Source of the DNA: Hippopus hippopus
Taxonomy: Eukaryota; Mollusca; Bivalvia; Cardiida; Cardiidae
DNA length: 64,000 nt
Direction of reading: 5' to 3'
Assembly: GCA_946811185.2 (NCBI GenBank)
Contig: OX328105.1
Location: 50,220,845-50,284,844 of the forward strand
Position 1 is the first letter of the stretch, and each line of letters opens with the position of its first letter. A model generated the notes under the pieces. It was given only the letters and a program-made list of their open reading frames with translations. It ran no database searches and was not told where the DNA came from. Shown piece after piece: positions 22,128-32,309 of this stretch. The position numbers were made by a program, and so were the translations under genes.

Positions 22128-22372
22128 CTTAACCTTTTAGCAAACAATCCCCTTTTCACACGACCATAAGGAAGGGTGCCTTTAAACCATTGTGTGAAAA
22201 AAGATAAAAAAGATAGCTGGTAAGCAGCATTTTCTCCTTTCCCACATTGGGTTAAAAAAGTCGAAGAAAAATTCTATAATTTGAGCCACAGTTTATTTGT
22301 CGTCTGCAATTGCTTGCAGTATTTGACTGGTCCAAGATGTTGTCGTCTGTCATATAAAGAATTTATGAAGGC
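22128..22372 (-). mobile_element. Family A MITE
   Basis: ttaaccttttagcaaacaat, the hairpin remnant tagctggtaagcagcatttt, then tttgtcgtctgcaattgctt and ggtccaagatgttgtcgtc. Confidence 0.7.
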
Positions 22373-22424
22373 TATATCTACAAGAGATAACAGATCCTTG
22401 CTTTCAGAAGGACTTTTATCTTAA

Positions 22425-22652
22425 CCCTTACATCCTTACCAAACGACAAAATTTTGGATCTGTCCACATTGAAAGCGTTTGCAGACGACAAATTAAACGT
22501 GACTAGAATTAAAGATATTGTCTCTGATACGGTAGAAAACTATGTGGGAAAAGGAGAAAATGCTGGTTACCAGCATTTTCTCCTTTTCCCACAATGTTTT
22601 CAAAAGCGCTCATTCATAGGGTTATTAAAGCTCGAATTTGTGTGGTAAAGGG
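22425..22652 (+). mobile_element. Family A MITE, best-preserved copy
   Basis: Bounded on both sides by TTAA (22421-22424, 22653-22656). Internal order: accaaacgacaaaattttgg, cattgaaagcgtttgcagac, gtgggaaaaggagaaaatgc, tggttaccagcattttctcc, cttttcccacaatg, tgtggtaaaggg. The central hairpin has arms of about 26 bp with virtually no loop. This is the copy I used as the reference for family A. Confidence 0.9.
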
Positions 22653-22667
22653 TTAAAGCGCACTTCA

Positions 22668-22760
22668 CCGCTATAGTTGCATTTGCGGCCAGTGTAGATC
22701 AAGATCAGACTTCACAAAACATGCAGTCTGATCTTTGATCAGCACTGCCCGCTCAGCTTA
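22668..22760. mobile_element. Family C hairpin, short copy
   Basis: ggccagtgtagatcaagatc and agtctgatctttgatcagca form the hairpin. The body is missing. Confidence 0.75.
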
Positions 22761-22896
22761 AACACTACAGACGAAAGCAGCCATCAAATTGCAATTATTT
22801 GGGTCTTATTTTTAGACTGAAATATCAGTTGGGTTGATTTGGCATTCAATGGATTAGAAAAATACACGGGGATGTCCAATCTTGTTTCAGGTTGCC

Positions 22897-23117
22897 GAGT
22901 CCTTTATCAGACAAGAAAATTTAAAACCAGTCCATATTGAAAGCATTTGCAGACGACATATTAAAAAATCGATCTAAGCATCGATTTTGTCTGTGAGAGG
23001 GTAGAGAACATCGTGGGAAAAGGAGAAAATGCTGGAAACCAGCATTTTCTCCTTTTCTCACAATGTTTTCAAAGGTCATCGCCACTAGGAAGTCGGAACT
23101 CTTCGGTAAAGGGCTAA
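22897..23117 (+). mobile_element. Family A MITE
   Basis: gtcctttatcagacaagaaa at the left, aaaggagaaaatgctggaaa / ccagcattttctccttttct at the centre, ggtaaagggctaaa at the right. Confidence 0.85.
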
Positions 23118-23261
23118 ACCATTACACTTTAAGATGATAGATTTATTATTATCGCTCTACTGACAAGAGACACTCAAGACAGGAATAAAGATTGTCACCA
23201 ATTCGGTACGGAACTCCTTTTACACCATCGACTCTTTGATTTAACCGGAAGTAGTACCGAG

Positions 23262-23372
23262 TTTGTATTCACCAACCATTCTTAAGAGCGGGCTATGTCT
23301 TATTCTCCAGAATTTTGTAAATTTGGAAGGAAAACAACTTCAGATTGGCTTAACCATTTACGGGCCCTGGTC
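23262..23372 (+). mobile_element. Family D MITE, left half
   Basis: gtattcaccaaccattctta, gtcttattctccagaatttt and acttcagattggcttaacca match the left half of the intact copy at 30732-30930. Confidence 0.7.
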
Positions 23373-24989
23373 ATACACATTTAAACTTTTATGGGTCAAT
23401 TTTACTCAAGAAAAGAAGACAACAGGAAATTTATGTCTTGATAACCGTCGGAAAAAAAAAAAACCACGATTTTTCGCCAAAAGTAAACCAATTAAAACAG
23501 CAATAAGTAAGATCTGATTTCTACTTTCCTATGAAAACAGCAAGATCGAATGCAGCAAAGATTTTTCATTTTTGTTTCGACATTTTTCAGAGCACCTTCG
23601 ACTTTTAAAAAGAGAGGTTTACCAAGAAAAGTAAACGGAGTGAAATTAGTAGGTGTTCGAAGTAGGATTAAAAAAAAAAACACAAGATAAGAAATAAGCT
23701 ATGAATGATATTAAATTTACTAGGTTAACCTGGTAATTGTTTTTTTTTTTTTTGGACTATTGTAAACTTAAAATTTCAATTCGGCCTTTTGACTGTGCTG
23801 TCGCCAGAAGAATCGAAATTAAAACTTACTAGTTTTGGGCTTTTCTGTGTAAACTTACGGTCGGAAATCGAACGGTTTCTGACAGGTGTCAAGATAAAAG
23901 CTTTCATGTTTCTATTTTTCGTAGGAATAGATTATCTAGATAAATCAAAATAAGATTGCTTTATTTAAAGATTTCTACCTACACTTTGAGCAAATGGTGG
24001 ATAGAAGGAGAAGCATTCTATTTCCAAATTGGAGTTGATTTCCGATTGGTGGTGACAGTGTTTTGCATTGCGCGGGTAAAAATCTCCAGTGTGCATGAAT
24101 AGGTGTACCGGGACATGTGAAGGTATAGAGAGAAAACATTACATTGATCACGAAACGATTCGTATCGAAAATACCCCGAGAAAAAAAAAAAAAACCCCGA
24201 CGACAAAGACTTCAACAACATAAACAGAAAACACAGATGTCTCCCCGGTCAATATCATAACTGGAGAACATACAAAAATATAGCATGACACAGTGACGAT
24301 AAAGTTTTTGGTTTGCAATGTTGCAAGCAAGGTCAGAAAAAACGGTTTCTTTCTTTGCATTCAACCTTTACCAATTGACACGTCGTTTAGACGATACTGA
24401 AGAAAAAAACATTTTAAGGAAGAAGATGCAGCTAATTAGCCGTATATAGCTTATTTCCAATCAAGTTTTCTGTCCTTTCAGAAAAGAAGTCCTTTATTTC
24501 AAGCTTTTCTGTAGTTTATCTGGAAAAAATGATAGGTTATGGTTTGATTTTACCGTTTCGACCAGTGAAATTACCGATTTAATAACTTAACGGTACTGAA
24601 CTACTTAGATTCTTGCACCATGTTTATACTTTCGCCCTTTAAAAAACATCAGATCTTTTTCAGACAGTGATAAATTTCAAATCGGGTAATCTAAAAAAAA
24701 AATCCCACCTTTTCAAAATATTTATCAATCCCGTTAAATACAGGTTTGACTTCTGTTATTTGTGTGTGTGTGTGTCACTTCGACTGTAAATAAATGGCGG
24801 ACACTAATGGCACCAACGCGAAAGGATGTATTTCGCAATCAGAAGAACAAAGATTTTAAAAAAGCTTATTCGAAAATGGATTTTTATACATTTTTTTTCA
24901 AATAATTCACTGAAGGTGATATTTTCTTTAATAGTTAAAACACAATACTGTCATAATTCTTGTCTATACCAATTAACTGTTTTCTTTGT
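23373..24989. other. Non-coding, nothing recognised
   Basis: AT-rich, with A/T homopolymers (23451-23462, 23739-23753, 24181-24194) and a short gtgtgtgtgt run near 24763. Confidence 0.4.
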
Positions 24990-25300
24990 GGATAGGTAAA
25001 TACATTCTCATTGTTATGTGGGGATGGGGGTACACCACGAAGAATTACTGAAAACAACTGTACTGGATTTTGATCAAAGTCCCAACAAAAACAGGGTGTT
25101 AGGAGCACTACATAAATAAAATATTTGTTTTTTTCTGTAAAGACAGATCAAAATTATTTCGTCTAGTTAACATCATACGGTGATATTTTCACTCGTGGCT
25201 GTACCACTCTTGGAGATATTACTGATGATTTCAATGAAAAAAAGACATCCTCTCTATAACTTTAGCCACGTGTCAGCCGCAAATGCTAAAATCAATTAGG
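24990..25300 (+). repeat. Dispersed repeat H, upstream module
   Basis: The series gtacaccacgaagaattact, gaaaacaactgtactg, ggtgatattttcactcgtgg resembles 41755-41940 (gtacgccacgggggattacc, gagaacaacagtgctg, gataatgttcactcgtgg). It is the 5' part of the same dispersed repeat, without the 42016-42256 part. Confidence 0.55.
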
Positions 25301-25404
25301 AAAATTAAAAAAAAATGTCTGGTAAAGAATCAAACGGTTTTCATTTGCTTTAAACATTTACCGTATGTAAGATAGAGCCATGTTATTGCAAACTCCAAGC
25401 AATT

Positions 25405-25623
25405 TTAACCCTAAGGCTTCTAAACGCGACTCAGGGACCTTTTGTGGACAGTATAGATCAAGATCAGACTGCAAAGAACGTGTAGTCTGATCTTGGATCT
25501 ACACTGTCCGATAAGGATATATGATTGACATATTTTTCCGCAAAAAATATCTTTGAAATAGTAAGATTTGGGTTTTAACTATAAGCTTAGAAGTTTCATT
25601 TCACTTAGCAGCGTAAGTGGTAA
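25405..25623 (-). mobile_element. Family C MITE, long form
   Basis: Starts at TTAA with ccctaaggcttctaaacgcg, hairpin gtatagatcaagatcagact / gtagtctgatcttggatcta, then aaaaatatctttgaaatagt and tagaagtttcatttcactta. Confidence 0.85.
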
Positions 25624-25651
25624 TAATAGCTATATAAAGTAAAATACATAT

Positions 25652-25912
25652 GAATTATGCTCTGACAAAAGGGGGCTTAATGCATCTCCGTGATCCATAG
25701 TACCAAGCAAGCCATAAAATACTTATGGATCCATAATAGCCACTTCTTTTAAAGATCGACTTAATCATGAGGTAGACTAGTCCTTGTACATACAGAAAAT
25801 TGACCAATAGCGAAAAGTTTCGGCCCAGGTCAGCCTGCGCGGACTGCGCAGGCTGACCTGGGTCGGAACTTTTCGCAGATGCATTAAGCCCCCTTTTCAC
25901 AGAGCACGGTTC
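25652..25912 (-). mobile_element. Family B MITE, full length, inverted
   Basis: gaattatgctctgacaaaag to cccttttcacagagcacggt. Flanked by ATAT on both sides. The hairpin cccaggtcagcctgcgcgga / ctgcgcaggctgacctgggt is near the right end and near-perfect. Confidence 0.9.
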
Positions 25913-25925
25913 ATATGAATTTAGG

Positions 25926-25945
25926 AAAAAAAAAAAAAAAAAAAA
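25926..25945 (+). repeat. Poly(A) tract
   Basis: About 20 A residues directly after a family B copy. Confidence 0.9.
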
Positions 25946-25949
25946 GGGA

Positions 25950-26030
25950 ATAGTAGGTCAAAAATTAGACTACACTGAATCCTTAATCTGATCTTGATAT
26001 ACAATGTTAAGAAAAAGCACGGTTAAAGTC
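25950..26030. mobile_element. Family C fragment, decayed
   Basis: aattagactacactgaatcc and taatctgatcttgatataca are the remains of the hairpin arms. Confidence 0.45.
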
Positions 26031-26239
26031 ACAAAGTCTTAGCCCTTTTCAGTAGATGCCAGCAAGGCGTTGAGGAGTACCACATTGAAGTTAAAGTTGA
26101 AGTTGAGCCGCCCAAACTAAAAACCCTGCAAAAGAATCGAAACCTTCGAGACTTTTCGAAACAGTTAAGACCACAGTTTCACCAGCGTTTTAATTTCTGG
26201 TCAGGAAACACTGAGTGAGGGGAAATTGTCTTGATTTAA

Positions 26240-26458
26240 CCCTTTACCGAAGAATTCGAGTTTCTTAAACGACCCTGATGTAGAAGACTTTTGGAAACGC
26301 TGTTGTAAAAGGAGTAAATGCTGGTAACCAGCATTTTTTACTTTTCCCAGAATGTTTTAAACCCTATATAAGACAAAATCCATTATTCGAACCACGGTTG
26401 ATTCATTTACGAATGCTTCATAGACAAATGCAATATTTTGTCATTTTGGAAAAGAGTT
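26240..26458 (-). mobile_element. Family A MITE
   Basis: TTAA at 26236-26239 and 26459-26462. ccctttaccgaagaattcga at the left, hairpin agtaaatgctggtaaccagc plus attttttacttt, right half diverged. Confidence 0.85.
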
Positions 26459-26503
26459 TAAACTTGAATGGTATCAAGTCGCCGAAAAAGTCGCATTTAT
26501 CAA

Positions 26504-26753
26504 TGGGCCATGATCTGGCAAAAAGGGGGCTTAATGCATCTGCGAAAAGTATCGACCCAGGTCAGCCGGCGTAGTCCGCGAAGGCTGATCTGGGCCGAAA
26601 CTTTTCGCAAAAGGTCAATTTTCTGTATGTCCAAGGACCAGTCTACCTCATGATTAAGTTGGTTACAAAAAATTTGCTATTATGGATCCATAATTATGCG
26701 TTGGCATAATGGATCACGGAGAAGCATAAGCCTCCTTTTGCCAGAACATGCCG
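26504..26753 (+). mobile_element. Family B MITE
   Basis: gggccatgatctggcaaaaa to ttttgccagaacatgcc. Internal caggtcagccggcgtagtcc and tgtccaaggaccagtctacc are retained. Confidence 0.85.
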
Positions 26754-26782
26754 GATCATCTTTTTGGTCTCAACAGGGTTAA

Positions 26783-27006
26783 AAGTTAGTCGCTTATTTA
26801 ACTCTGTCAGTGCCAAATAAATAAACTCGACCTCTTTCGAGGGCTCTAAATATAAACCGTTGAAACTTACAAAGACTTTGATTGTATAGGCTTGACCACA
26901 CAAGCGGACGGTAAAGATCAAAGATCAGACTGCACGTTCTGTGCAGTCTGATCTTGATCTTTGCCGTCCGCAAAAGTCACTGTTTTCACCTATGGCGCCA
27001 AAAGGG
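26783..27006 (+). mobile_element. Family C MITE, subfamily C2, TTAA-flanked
   Basis: TTAA at 26779-26782 and 27007-27010. The hairpin ggtaaagatcaaagatcaga / ctgatcttgatctttgccgt centres on ctgcacgttctgtgcag. C2 differs from C1 in the body (ctcgacctctttcgagggct, cacaagcggacgg). Confidence 0.9.
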
Positions 27007-27022
27007 TTAAACAGCTGTCCGT

Positions 27023-27325
27023 ATGTATAGTGTTCAGCACCGTTTTGGGTAACAGTTCAGTTATACTGCGGACGCCAGTGCACCTAGCCATACTTTCCTG
27101 AAGTTTCTCTTACCAGCACTTCGCACAATATTCTTCCTAATCCACTTCCTGCTTCGCCCATAACTATTGTCGAAACAATTATCGACAGTGAGAGAGGAGC
27201 GAATCCTGTCGCAATGACTATCATCCATCCTTGGAAAGAATGTGGCCGAAATGGGGATTCTAACCAGCGAACCACGTGGTCTCAGGTCCTGTACGCCATT
27301 GATGGTCCTACCGGCCTCGCCAAAT
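27023..27325 (-). repeat. tRNA-derived SINE, type 1, near full length
   Basis: On the minus strand: a head with an A-box-like taggaccatcaatggcgtac and a B-box-like ctggttagaatcccc, then a body (gcgacaggattcgctcctct, atagttatgggcgaagcagg) and the shared tail (gaaagtatggctaggtgcac, gtataactgaactgtt). Length about 300 bp, as for the copy at 28803-29090. Confidence 0.8.
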
Positions 27326-27337
27326 ATCTAAATGATA

Positions 27338-27460
27338 ACACTTACGAAACAATGCCGTGTTTTAACGACCATGACAAGAAAGCCTTTGAAAACATTGTAT
27401 GAAAAGGATAAGATGTCAGTAATCGGCATTTTCTCCTTACTCTAATATGTTTTCTACCTT
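27338..27460 (-). mobile_element. Family A MITE, partial
   Basis: ccgtgttttaacgaccatga, gaaagcctttgaaaacattg and gtcagtaatcggcattttct. The right half is missing; another copy begins immediately after. Confidence 0.7.
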
Positions 27461-27461
27461 T

Positions 27462-27675
27462 TAATCCTTTACAACAAAATCATGAGCTTTAAAGAACCCT
27501 ATAAAAAGCGTTTTGAAAACAATGTGGGAAAAGAAGAAACGACCGGTAACCAGTGCTTTCCTCCCTTCCAAAGGCAAATTTCAGTTTTTGAGTAACGCTT
27601 AATTTGTCGTTTGCAGATGTTTTTATCTGGAACCAGTCTAAAATTTTGTCAGTTAGTAAAGAGTGAAAGGACAGA
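27462..27675 (-). mobile_element. Family A MITE
   Basis: atcctttacaacaaaatcat at the left, ggaaaagaagaaacgaccgg / taaccagtgctttcctccct at the hairpin, gtcgtttgcagatgttttta and ctaaaattttgtcagttagt at the right. Confidence 0.75.
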
Positions 27676-27690
27676 AATCATCTAGATGAA

Positions 27691-27893
27691 ATGTATTTAT
27701 TTACATCAATTTAGAAACAAGTTCTTACAACTTATACTGATCTCTCTCAATTCTGCTTCCTGGAAACTACACCAGTGCTCGCGCCGAATGTGTGGGCCAA
27801 TAAACAATCCCAAAGTTGACACCAGCTCCCGGGTATCGAACTCGGGACCTTATGGTTAAAAGGCCGACGCTCCACCTCACGACCACGGACACC
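27691..27893 (-). repeat. tRNA-derived SINE, type 4 (about 200 bp)
   Basis: On the minus strand it starts tccgtggtcgtgaggtggag (A box) and has gttcgatacccgggagctgg (B box), then cattcggcgcgagcactggt, gtagtttccaggaagcagaa, gagagatcagtataagttgt. It ends ttgatgtaaataaatacat. This copy supplies the intact (empty-site) sequence for the split SINE at 58288/63881. Confidence 0.85.
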
Positions 27894-27904
27894 ACAAAAT
27901 ATTG

Positions 27905-27985
27905 TAAGATTGATTGAACTTGTCGTTGGCAAATGCTTTGAATTTGGTGTAGTCCAGATTTTTGTCGTTTGGTAAAGCATTTATG
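27905..27985 (-). mobile_element. Family A fragment (right half)
   Basis: gtcgttggcaaatgctttga, then agtccagatttttgtcgttt and ggtaaag. No hairpin. Confidence 0.75.
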
Positions 27986-28085
27986 AACAACATGATGAAT
28001 TTGACATCAGAAAAGAAGCTTAAAGAGTACATGTGTATTTATTTATTCCCCCCTGTCCCGGTCTCCATTTAAAGAAAAATTACAA

Positions 28086-28313
28086 TTGTTCCTTTGCCAA
28101 ACAATTCAGAGTTTTAACAACCCTAAGGTAGAAAACTTTTGAAAACATTATGGTAAAAGGAGAAAATGCTGGTAACCAGCATTTTCTCCTTTTTCCACAA
28201 TGTTTTAAGCTTTTTAGAGTGAGGTTTTATCAATTGGGCGAGATTATATCAGTCATCTACAACAGCTTTGGGTTAGGATGGGTGTAAAATGTTGTCGTTT
28301 GGTAAAGATTTTA
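28086..28313 (-). mobile_element. Family A MITE
   Basis: ttcctttgccaaacaattca to ttgtcgtttggtaaagattt. The hairpin aaaaggagaaaatgctggta / accagcattttctccttttt is perfect over about 24 bp. Confidence 0.85.
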
Positions 28314-28315
28314 CC

Positions 28316-28515
28316 CTTACCTGCTAAATACGTGAAATGAAACTTTCAAAACCGATAGTAAAATTCAAAATTTTGCTATTTCAAAAGTATTTTTGGGAAT
28401 TGATATCTTGTTATCGGACAGTGTAGAACCAAGATCAGACTGCACGTTCTGTGCAGTCTGATCTTGATCTACACTGTCCGTAAAAGGTCATTTATTCGCG
28501 CTTAGCATCGTAAGG
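28316..28515 (+). mobile_element. Family C MITE, long form
   Basis: cttacctgctaaatacgtga, aactttcaaaaccgatagta, hairpin ccaagatcagactgcacgtt / ctgtgcagtctgatcttgat, right end ttcgcgcttagcatcgtaag. It abuts the preceding family A copy. Confidence 0.85.
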
Positions 28516-28657
28516 ATTATGGTAAGGAAGTGACCAACGTTGTTTCAAAATGCCTTAAAGTTTAGTCAGATATCGAAGTATTGAATGAAAGATGCAAGGG
28601 TAATTGTTTGCGGATTTAATGCATAGGAATAGAATACGTTTTTGTGCACACTAAAAT

Positions 28658-28712
28658 GCATGCTCTGTGAAAGGGGGGGGGGGGGCTTAAATGCATCAGC
28701 AAAATATTTCGA
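28658..28712 (+). mobile_element. Family B fragment with expanded G-run
   Basis: gcatgctctgtgaaa, then 14 G, then cttaaatgcatcagcaaaat. Only the left 55 bp of family B remain. Confidence 0.75.
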
Positions 28713-29200
28713 CCCTGGTCGAGGTCCGTACTCATCAACATTCTTAGTCTTTTTCACAAGAATTCGCCAACTTTGAAAGTAGCACAACTTCTGATTGGCT
28801 AAGACGAGCTCCAGTAGCTCAGTTGGTAGCGTACTGGACTTGAGAACAAGGGGTCGCTGTTTCGATCCCCGGCTCGGCAAGTTTCTTTCTGACGAATTGA
28901 TGATAGTCATTGCGACAGGATTCAATCCTCTCTCACCGCTGACCATTGTTTCGACGATGGTTATATGGGAAAGCGGCCAGTGGCTTGGAAAGAATATTGA
29001 AAGAGTACTGGTAAAAGAAACTTCATGAAAGCATGGGTAGGCGCACTGGGCGCCGCGATATGCGGCCTTAAACACCATAGAAACAATCAATCTGACTGGC
29101 TAAACAATTAGGTTCAGGCAATCTGAAGTTGTGTTACTTTCTAGATCTTGAATGAGACTAAGAATAATAATAGAAATTGTTGGTTAATGCGAGACTTTAA
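28713..29200 (+). mobile_element. Family D MITE split by a SINE
   Basis: Left part: tactcatcaacattcttagt, aagtagcacaacttctgatt, ggctaa. Right part: tctgactggctaaacaatta, gttgtgttactttctagatc. Joined across the SINE, the order matches the uninterrupted family D copy at 30732-30930. Confidence 0.8.
28803..29090 (+). repeat. Full-length tRNA-derived SINE, type 1, with 13-bp target duplication
   Basis: The target duplication is tctgattggctaa (28790-28802) and tctgactggctaa (29091-29103). The head has gtagctcagttggtagcgta (A box) and tgtttcgatccccggctcgg (B box), clearly tRNA-like with a paired T arm. Body: gacaggattcaatcctctct, tttcgacgatggttatatgg. Tail: aagcatgggtaggcgcactg, cgccgcgatatgcgg, caatcaat. 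288 bp. It may belong to the widespread molluscan tRNA-SINE group (RUDI/V-SINE or Meta-type tail); that assignment is from memory of style, not alignment. Confidence 0.92.
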
Positions 29201-29228
29201 TGTTGGAAACTGGACTAAACAAGCAGAT

Positions 29229-29325
29229 GTTACAGGTCCAAGATCAGCTTGCATGTTCTGTGCAGTCTGATCTTGATTAATGCCGTCCGCAAAAGCAATT
29301 GTTTTCGCCTATGACAAGGGGTTAA
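29229..29325 (+). mobile_element. Family C2 fragment
   Basis: caagatcagcttgcatgttc / tgtgcagtctgatcttgatt, then ccgtccgcaaaagcaattgt and a TTAA end. The left body is lost. Confidence 0.7.
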
Positions 29326-29487
29326 GGAATTGTTGACATGTTTGGCCAGTCCTAGTAATTCTAACATTTTAACATAAAGCGGCGAAAATTACGTAATAGG
29401 ACACTTTACTTGGTGCATTGATGGGTAACCTATTGAATGAAAAGAAAAAAATAATCTGACTTTAAAACATGCACCAATGCATGCATA

Positions 29488-29690
29488 CCCTTAACCTTCT
29501 AAATAGATTAAATAAAAATTTCAAGCCATTAATAAATAACCCCAAAAAGTTGCTATTAGGGGGGAGGGGGTATCTTTTTAACGGACATTGTAGATCCAAG
29601 ATCAGACTGCACCTTCTGTGGAGTCTGATGTTGGATCTACATTGTCCGCAAAAAGGCCATTGAGTCGCGCCTAGCAGCCCAGCCTAAGGG
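29488..29690 (+). mobile_element. Family C MITE, long form
   Basis: TTAA then ccttctaaatagattaaata, ccaagatcagactgcacctt / ctgtggagtctgatgttgga, cattgagtcgcgcctagcag. Confidence 0.8.
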
Positions 29691-29901
29691 ATAAAACGTG
29701 TGTCAATGCATGTTAAATTTTATCTGTACAGAATGCATTACAGGTAGTCATTAACTCTAGGACAAGTAACTGACAAAAAGGGAGGGACTTTTATCTTTCT
29801 AGAAGAATATGGTAAAGATAACTAACGTTACAGGTTTGTCGTTTTTACTCTCCAACTTTTTTTTTAAGGTTAGGGGTGGGTAACAATACATGTATTAGCA
29901 C

Positions 29902-29970
29902 ATTTTTTTTTTTTTTACAAAAAAAGAAGAGGAAGAAGAAGAAGAAGAGGAGAAAAAAATATATATATAT
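29902..29970. repeat. Low-complexity T-run, (GAA)n and (AT)n
   Basis: A poly(T) run, then gaagaagaagaagaggag, then atatatatat. Confidence 0.9.
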
Positions 29971-30006
29971 TGAATAAATGAACGGAAAAAGAGCAATTTT
30001 GTATGT

Positions 30007-30249
30007 GAGACATGCTCTGTGAAAAGGGGGCTTAATGCATCTACAAAAAGTATTGACACAGGTCAGCCTGCGCAGTCAGCGAAAGCTAACTTGGGTCGAA
30101 ACTTTTAGCTGTTCCTGAATTTTCTGCATGTCAAAGGACCAGTCTGCCTTATGATTTAGTGGGTTGTTACACAAATGGATTTAATTTATCTATAATTACA
30201 TGATGATTTGCTTAGTATAATGTATCACTTTTTGCCAGAGCATTGTTCA
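30007..30249 (+). mobile_element. Family B MITE
   Basis: gagacatgctctgtgaaaag to ttgccagagcattgttc. The hairpin caggtcagcctgcgcagtca / gcgaaagctaacttggg is partly decayed. Confidence 0.8.
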
Positions 30250-30351
30250 TTTTTTTCTTATTTCTTTTCTTTAAAAAGAGTCATTTTAATTAATTATATG
30301 AGTGTTGGAAAATTTTCACTGCAAGGATGTGCTTTGTAACGAAAATCGGGT

Positions 30352-30402
30352 GATTATTTATTTATTTTATTTATTTATCTATTTATTTATTTACTTACTT
30401 AT
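30352..30402. repeat. (ATTT)n microsatellite
   Basis: tatttattttatttatttat and related units. Confidence 0.9.
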
Positions 30403-30409
30403 TCAAAAA

Positions 30410-30601
30410 TGTTAAGAAAGCCAGACTAAAAAAAAAGAAGTTGATGATATTAATCTTTAAAAGAGTGGTAAAAATTTTGGAAAAGCAGAAATTGCGGCTT
30501 ATAAGGATTTTTTCTCTCCATTTACCACATTTTTTTTTTCGAAAGCTGTTTTCCTTAGGGTCGTTAATATACGGTAGGGGATTATCTGTCTTTAAACTTA
30601 A
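30410..30601 (+). mobile_element. Family A MITE, strongly diverged
   Basis: gtggtaaaaattttggaaaa, ttttctctccatttaccaca and ttccttagggtcgttaatat keep family A order. The hairpin is lost. Confidence 0.5.
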
Positions 30602-30731
30602 ATCAGTCTTGACTTCAGTGGTGAAGGTTGGACACAAGATTAGACTATGTAGACATGCTTGATGATCTTGCTCTAATGTCTTCATGAAAGTCATCAAGAG
30701 AATGAGTAGACTAACAACATTCTGTACGTCA

Positions 30732-30930
30732 ACCTGGGCTTATATTCACCAACCATTCTCAAGAACATTTTAGTCTTATTCTCAAAAATTTTCTAAATTT
30801 GATAGTTTCACAACTTCTGATTGGCTAAACCAAATGGTTCAGCCATTCAGAAATTTCGTTACTTTCTTAAATTTAGAACTATAAGAATTTGAATGATATT
30901 CAGAATGGTTGGTGTATACCGACCCTGGTC
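30732..30930 (+). mobile_element. Family D MITE, intact
   Basis: Terminal inverted repeat: tatattcaccaaccattctc at the left against gaatggttggtgtataccga at the right. Centre: cacaacttctgattggctaa and gttcagccattcag. About 199 bp, non-coding. It serves as the empty-site reference for the SINE at 28803. Confidence 0.85.
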
Positions 30931-31236
30931 TAATATAAATTGACGGTGACTTTTAATGGCGAAGTCAAAGTGTTCTTATGTCGTGCGTCTGGTGGCAGTT
31001 GGTGGTGTTCTTTGATTCTTGGTAACTTTAAAATTCGATCTATGCATTTTGATGAAATTTGTAGCATGTATTAATGATATATCCAGTGATTTATTGCCAA
31101 AAGTTGGCATTAAAATATTTGTAAATAGATCCTGCAGAGTTATGGAAAAAGGTCTACATACAACTTGGGCAACCCTTGTATTTGTTCCATGTGGTTTCAT
31201 TATAAATGTTTATATCTTTATTAGACGACGAAATTT
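30931..31236. other. Non-coding, nothing recognised
   Basis: Short overlapping frames on both strands (31019-31264 and 30976-31200) oppose each other and look like chance. Confidence 0.4.
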
Positions 31237-31390
31237 AGAAATGCCGACGACAAACTTAATTTAGCCCAAAACATGGAACTTGTCTTCAAATCGAAACATC
31301 ACGCGAAAAGGAAAAAATGCTGGTTACCAGCATTTCAAAAAGCCTGTTACTAAGGCGTCATTAAAAATAAATTATTGTTCGGTAACAGGA
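31237..31390 (+). mobile_element. Family A MITE, hairpin truncated
   Basis: gccgacgacaaacttaattt, aaaaggaaaaaatgctggtt accagcatttc, then a jump to aaaaagcctgttactaaggc. One distal hairpin arm is deleted. Confidence 0.7.
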
Positions 31391-31433
31391 CAAGCGTTCC
31401 TATTCTCTATGTTACCAAAATGACGGTTTCATG

Positions 31434-31634
31434 TTTACCAAATAATTCGATGTATAACGAAATACAAACAGGAGGCCTTTGAAACGATCTTAACTAAGCT
31501 TGGGAGTACGACCAAATTTTTTATTGGCTACCACAATGTGTTCTAGTCTTTCAAAGACAGTTTCCAACATTGTAACAATGTTTCTTTCTTTGTCGACAAA
31601 TGTTTTCATAGATGTCGAGTTTTCGAAGAATTAA
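31434..31634 (-). mobile_element. Family A MITE, strongly diverged
   Basis: tttaccaaataattcgatgt at the left and cgacaaatgttttcatagat at the right keep the end motifs. The hairpin is replaced by unrelated sequence. Confidence 0.5.
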
Positions 31635-32072
31635 ACTTTATTTTCAAACTTAATAACTAAAATCCGCAGTGGATCCTGACAGGTATTAATTCCTATAATT
31701 ATTTCTTTTCTTGAATTCAGCAGATTTATTTTAGGGTGACACTCCCGGGGAGGGCTCTGTCTAAATAGAAGGATGTTTCTTTGAGCTTCTCTCTTTATAT
31801 AGCTTTCTAAAAATAGCTCACAATAACCACAACTTAGATTTCAAATCTCAAGGTAATTCCTTTTCAGAACTTTATTATGCTTTTTCTCTTTAAATATTTC
31901 AAGCATTTGGTTTCGAAATACAACTGTCTACTTTTGAAAAAAAAAAAAAGCATACACAAACAGAGATTAAATGCGAGTACTTGAGGAACGAAACCGGTAA
32001 TTTTATGATATATTTTAGCATTATTTTGAAGAGTTTTATTTACAATTCAAGCATATTGATCGGGGGATTTAA
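31635..32072. other. Non-coding, nothing recognised
   Basis: AT-rich with an A-run at 31937-31949. Confidence 0.4.
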
Positions 32073-32309
32073 CGGCCCCTATATATCCCCTCCAGCGCCA
32101 TAGTCGAAAACATGGTGCTTTTGCGGACGGTATAGATCAAGATCAGACTGCACGTTCTGTGCAGTCTGATCTTAGATCTATACCGTCCGCTTGTTTAGTC
32201 AAGCCTGCGAGATGGAAATCTTCCTGAGTTTCAGTGGATTTTTTTTTTTTTTTCTGTTTTTTTTGATCCGTCGAGAGAGGTCAAGTTTATATGTTTGGCC
32301 CTGAAAGAG
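32073..32309 (-). mobile_element. Family C2 MITE, TTAA-flanked
   Basis: TTAA at 32069-32072 and 32310-32313. Hairpin gacggtatagatcaagatca / tgatcttagatctataccgt around the ctgcacgttctgtgcag centre. Body gtttagtcaagcctgcgaga, tccgtcgagagaggtcaagt. Confidence 0.9.

Noticed and set aside
24530..24600. Similarity of gaccagtgaaatta region to 40190-40230 in the giant element
   Set aside because: Shared stretch is only about 15-20 bp with loose context; not enough to call a repeat copy.
28566..29090. 174-codon minus-strand open frame, the longest in the window
   Set aside because: It lies almost wholly antisense to a full-length SINE and family D sequence; similar frames arise from other SINE copies, so it is not a gene.
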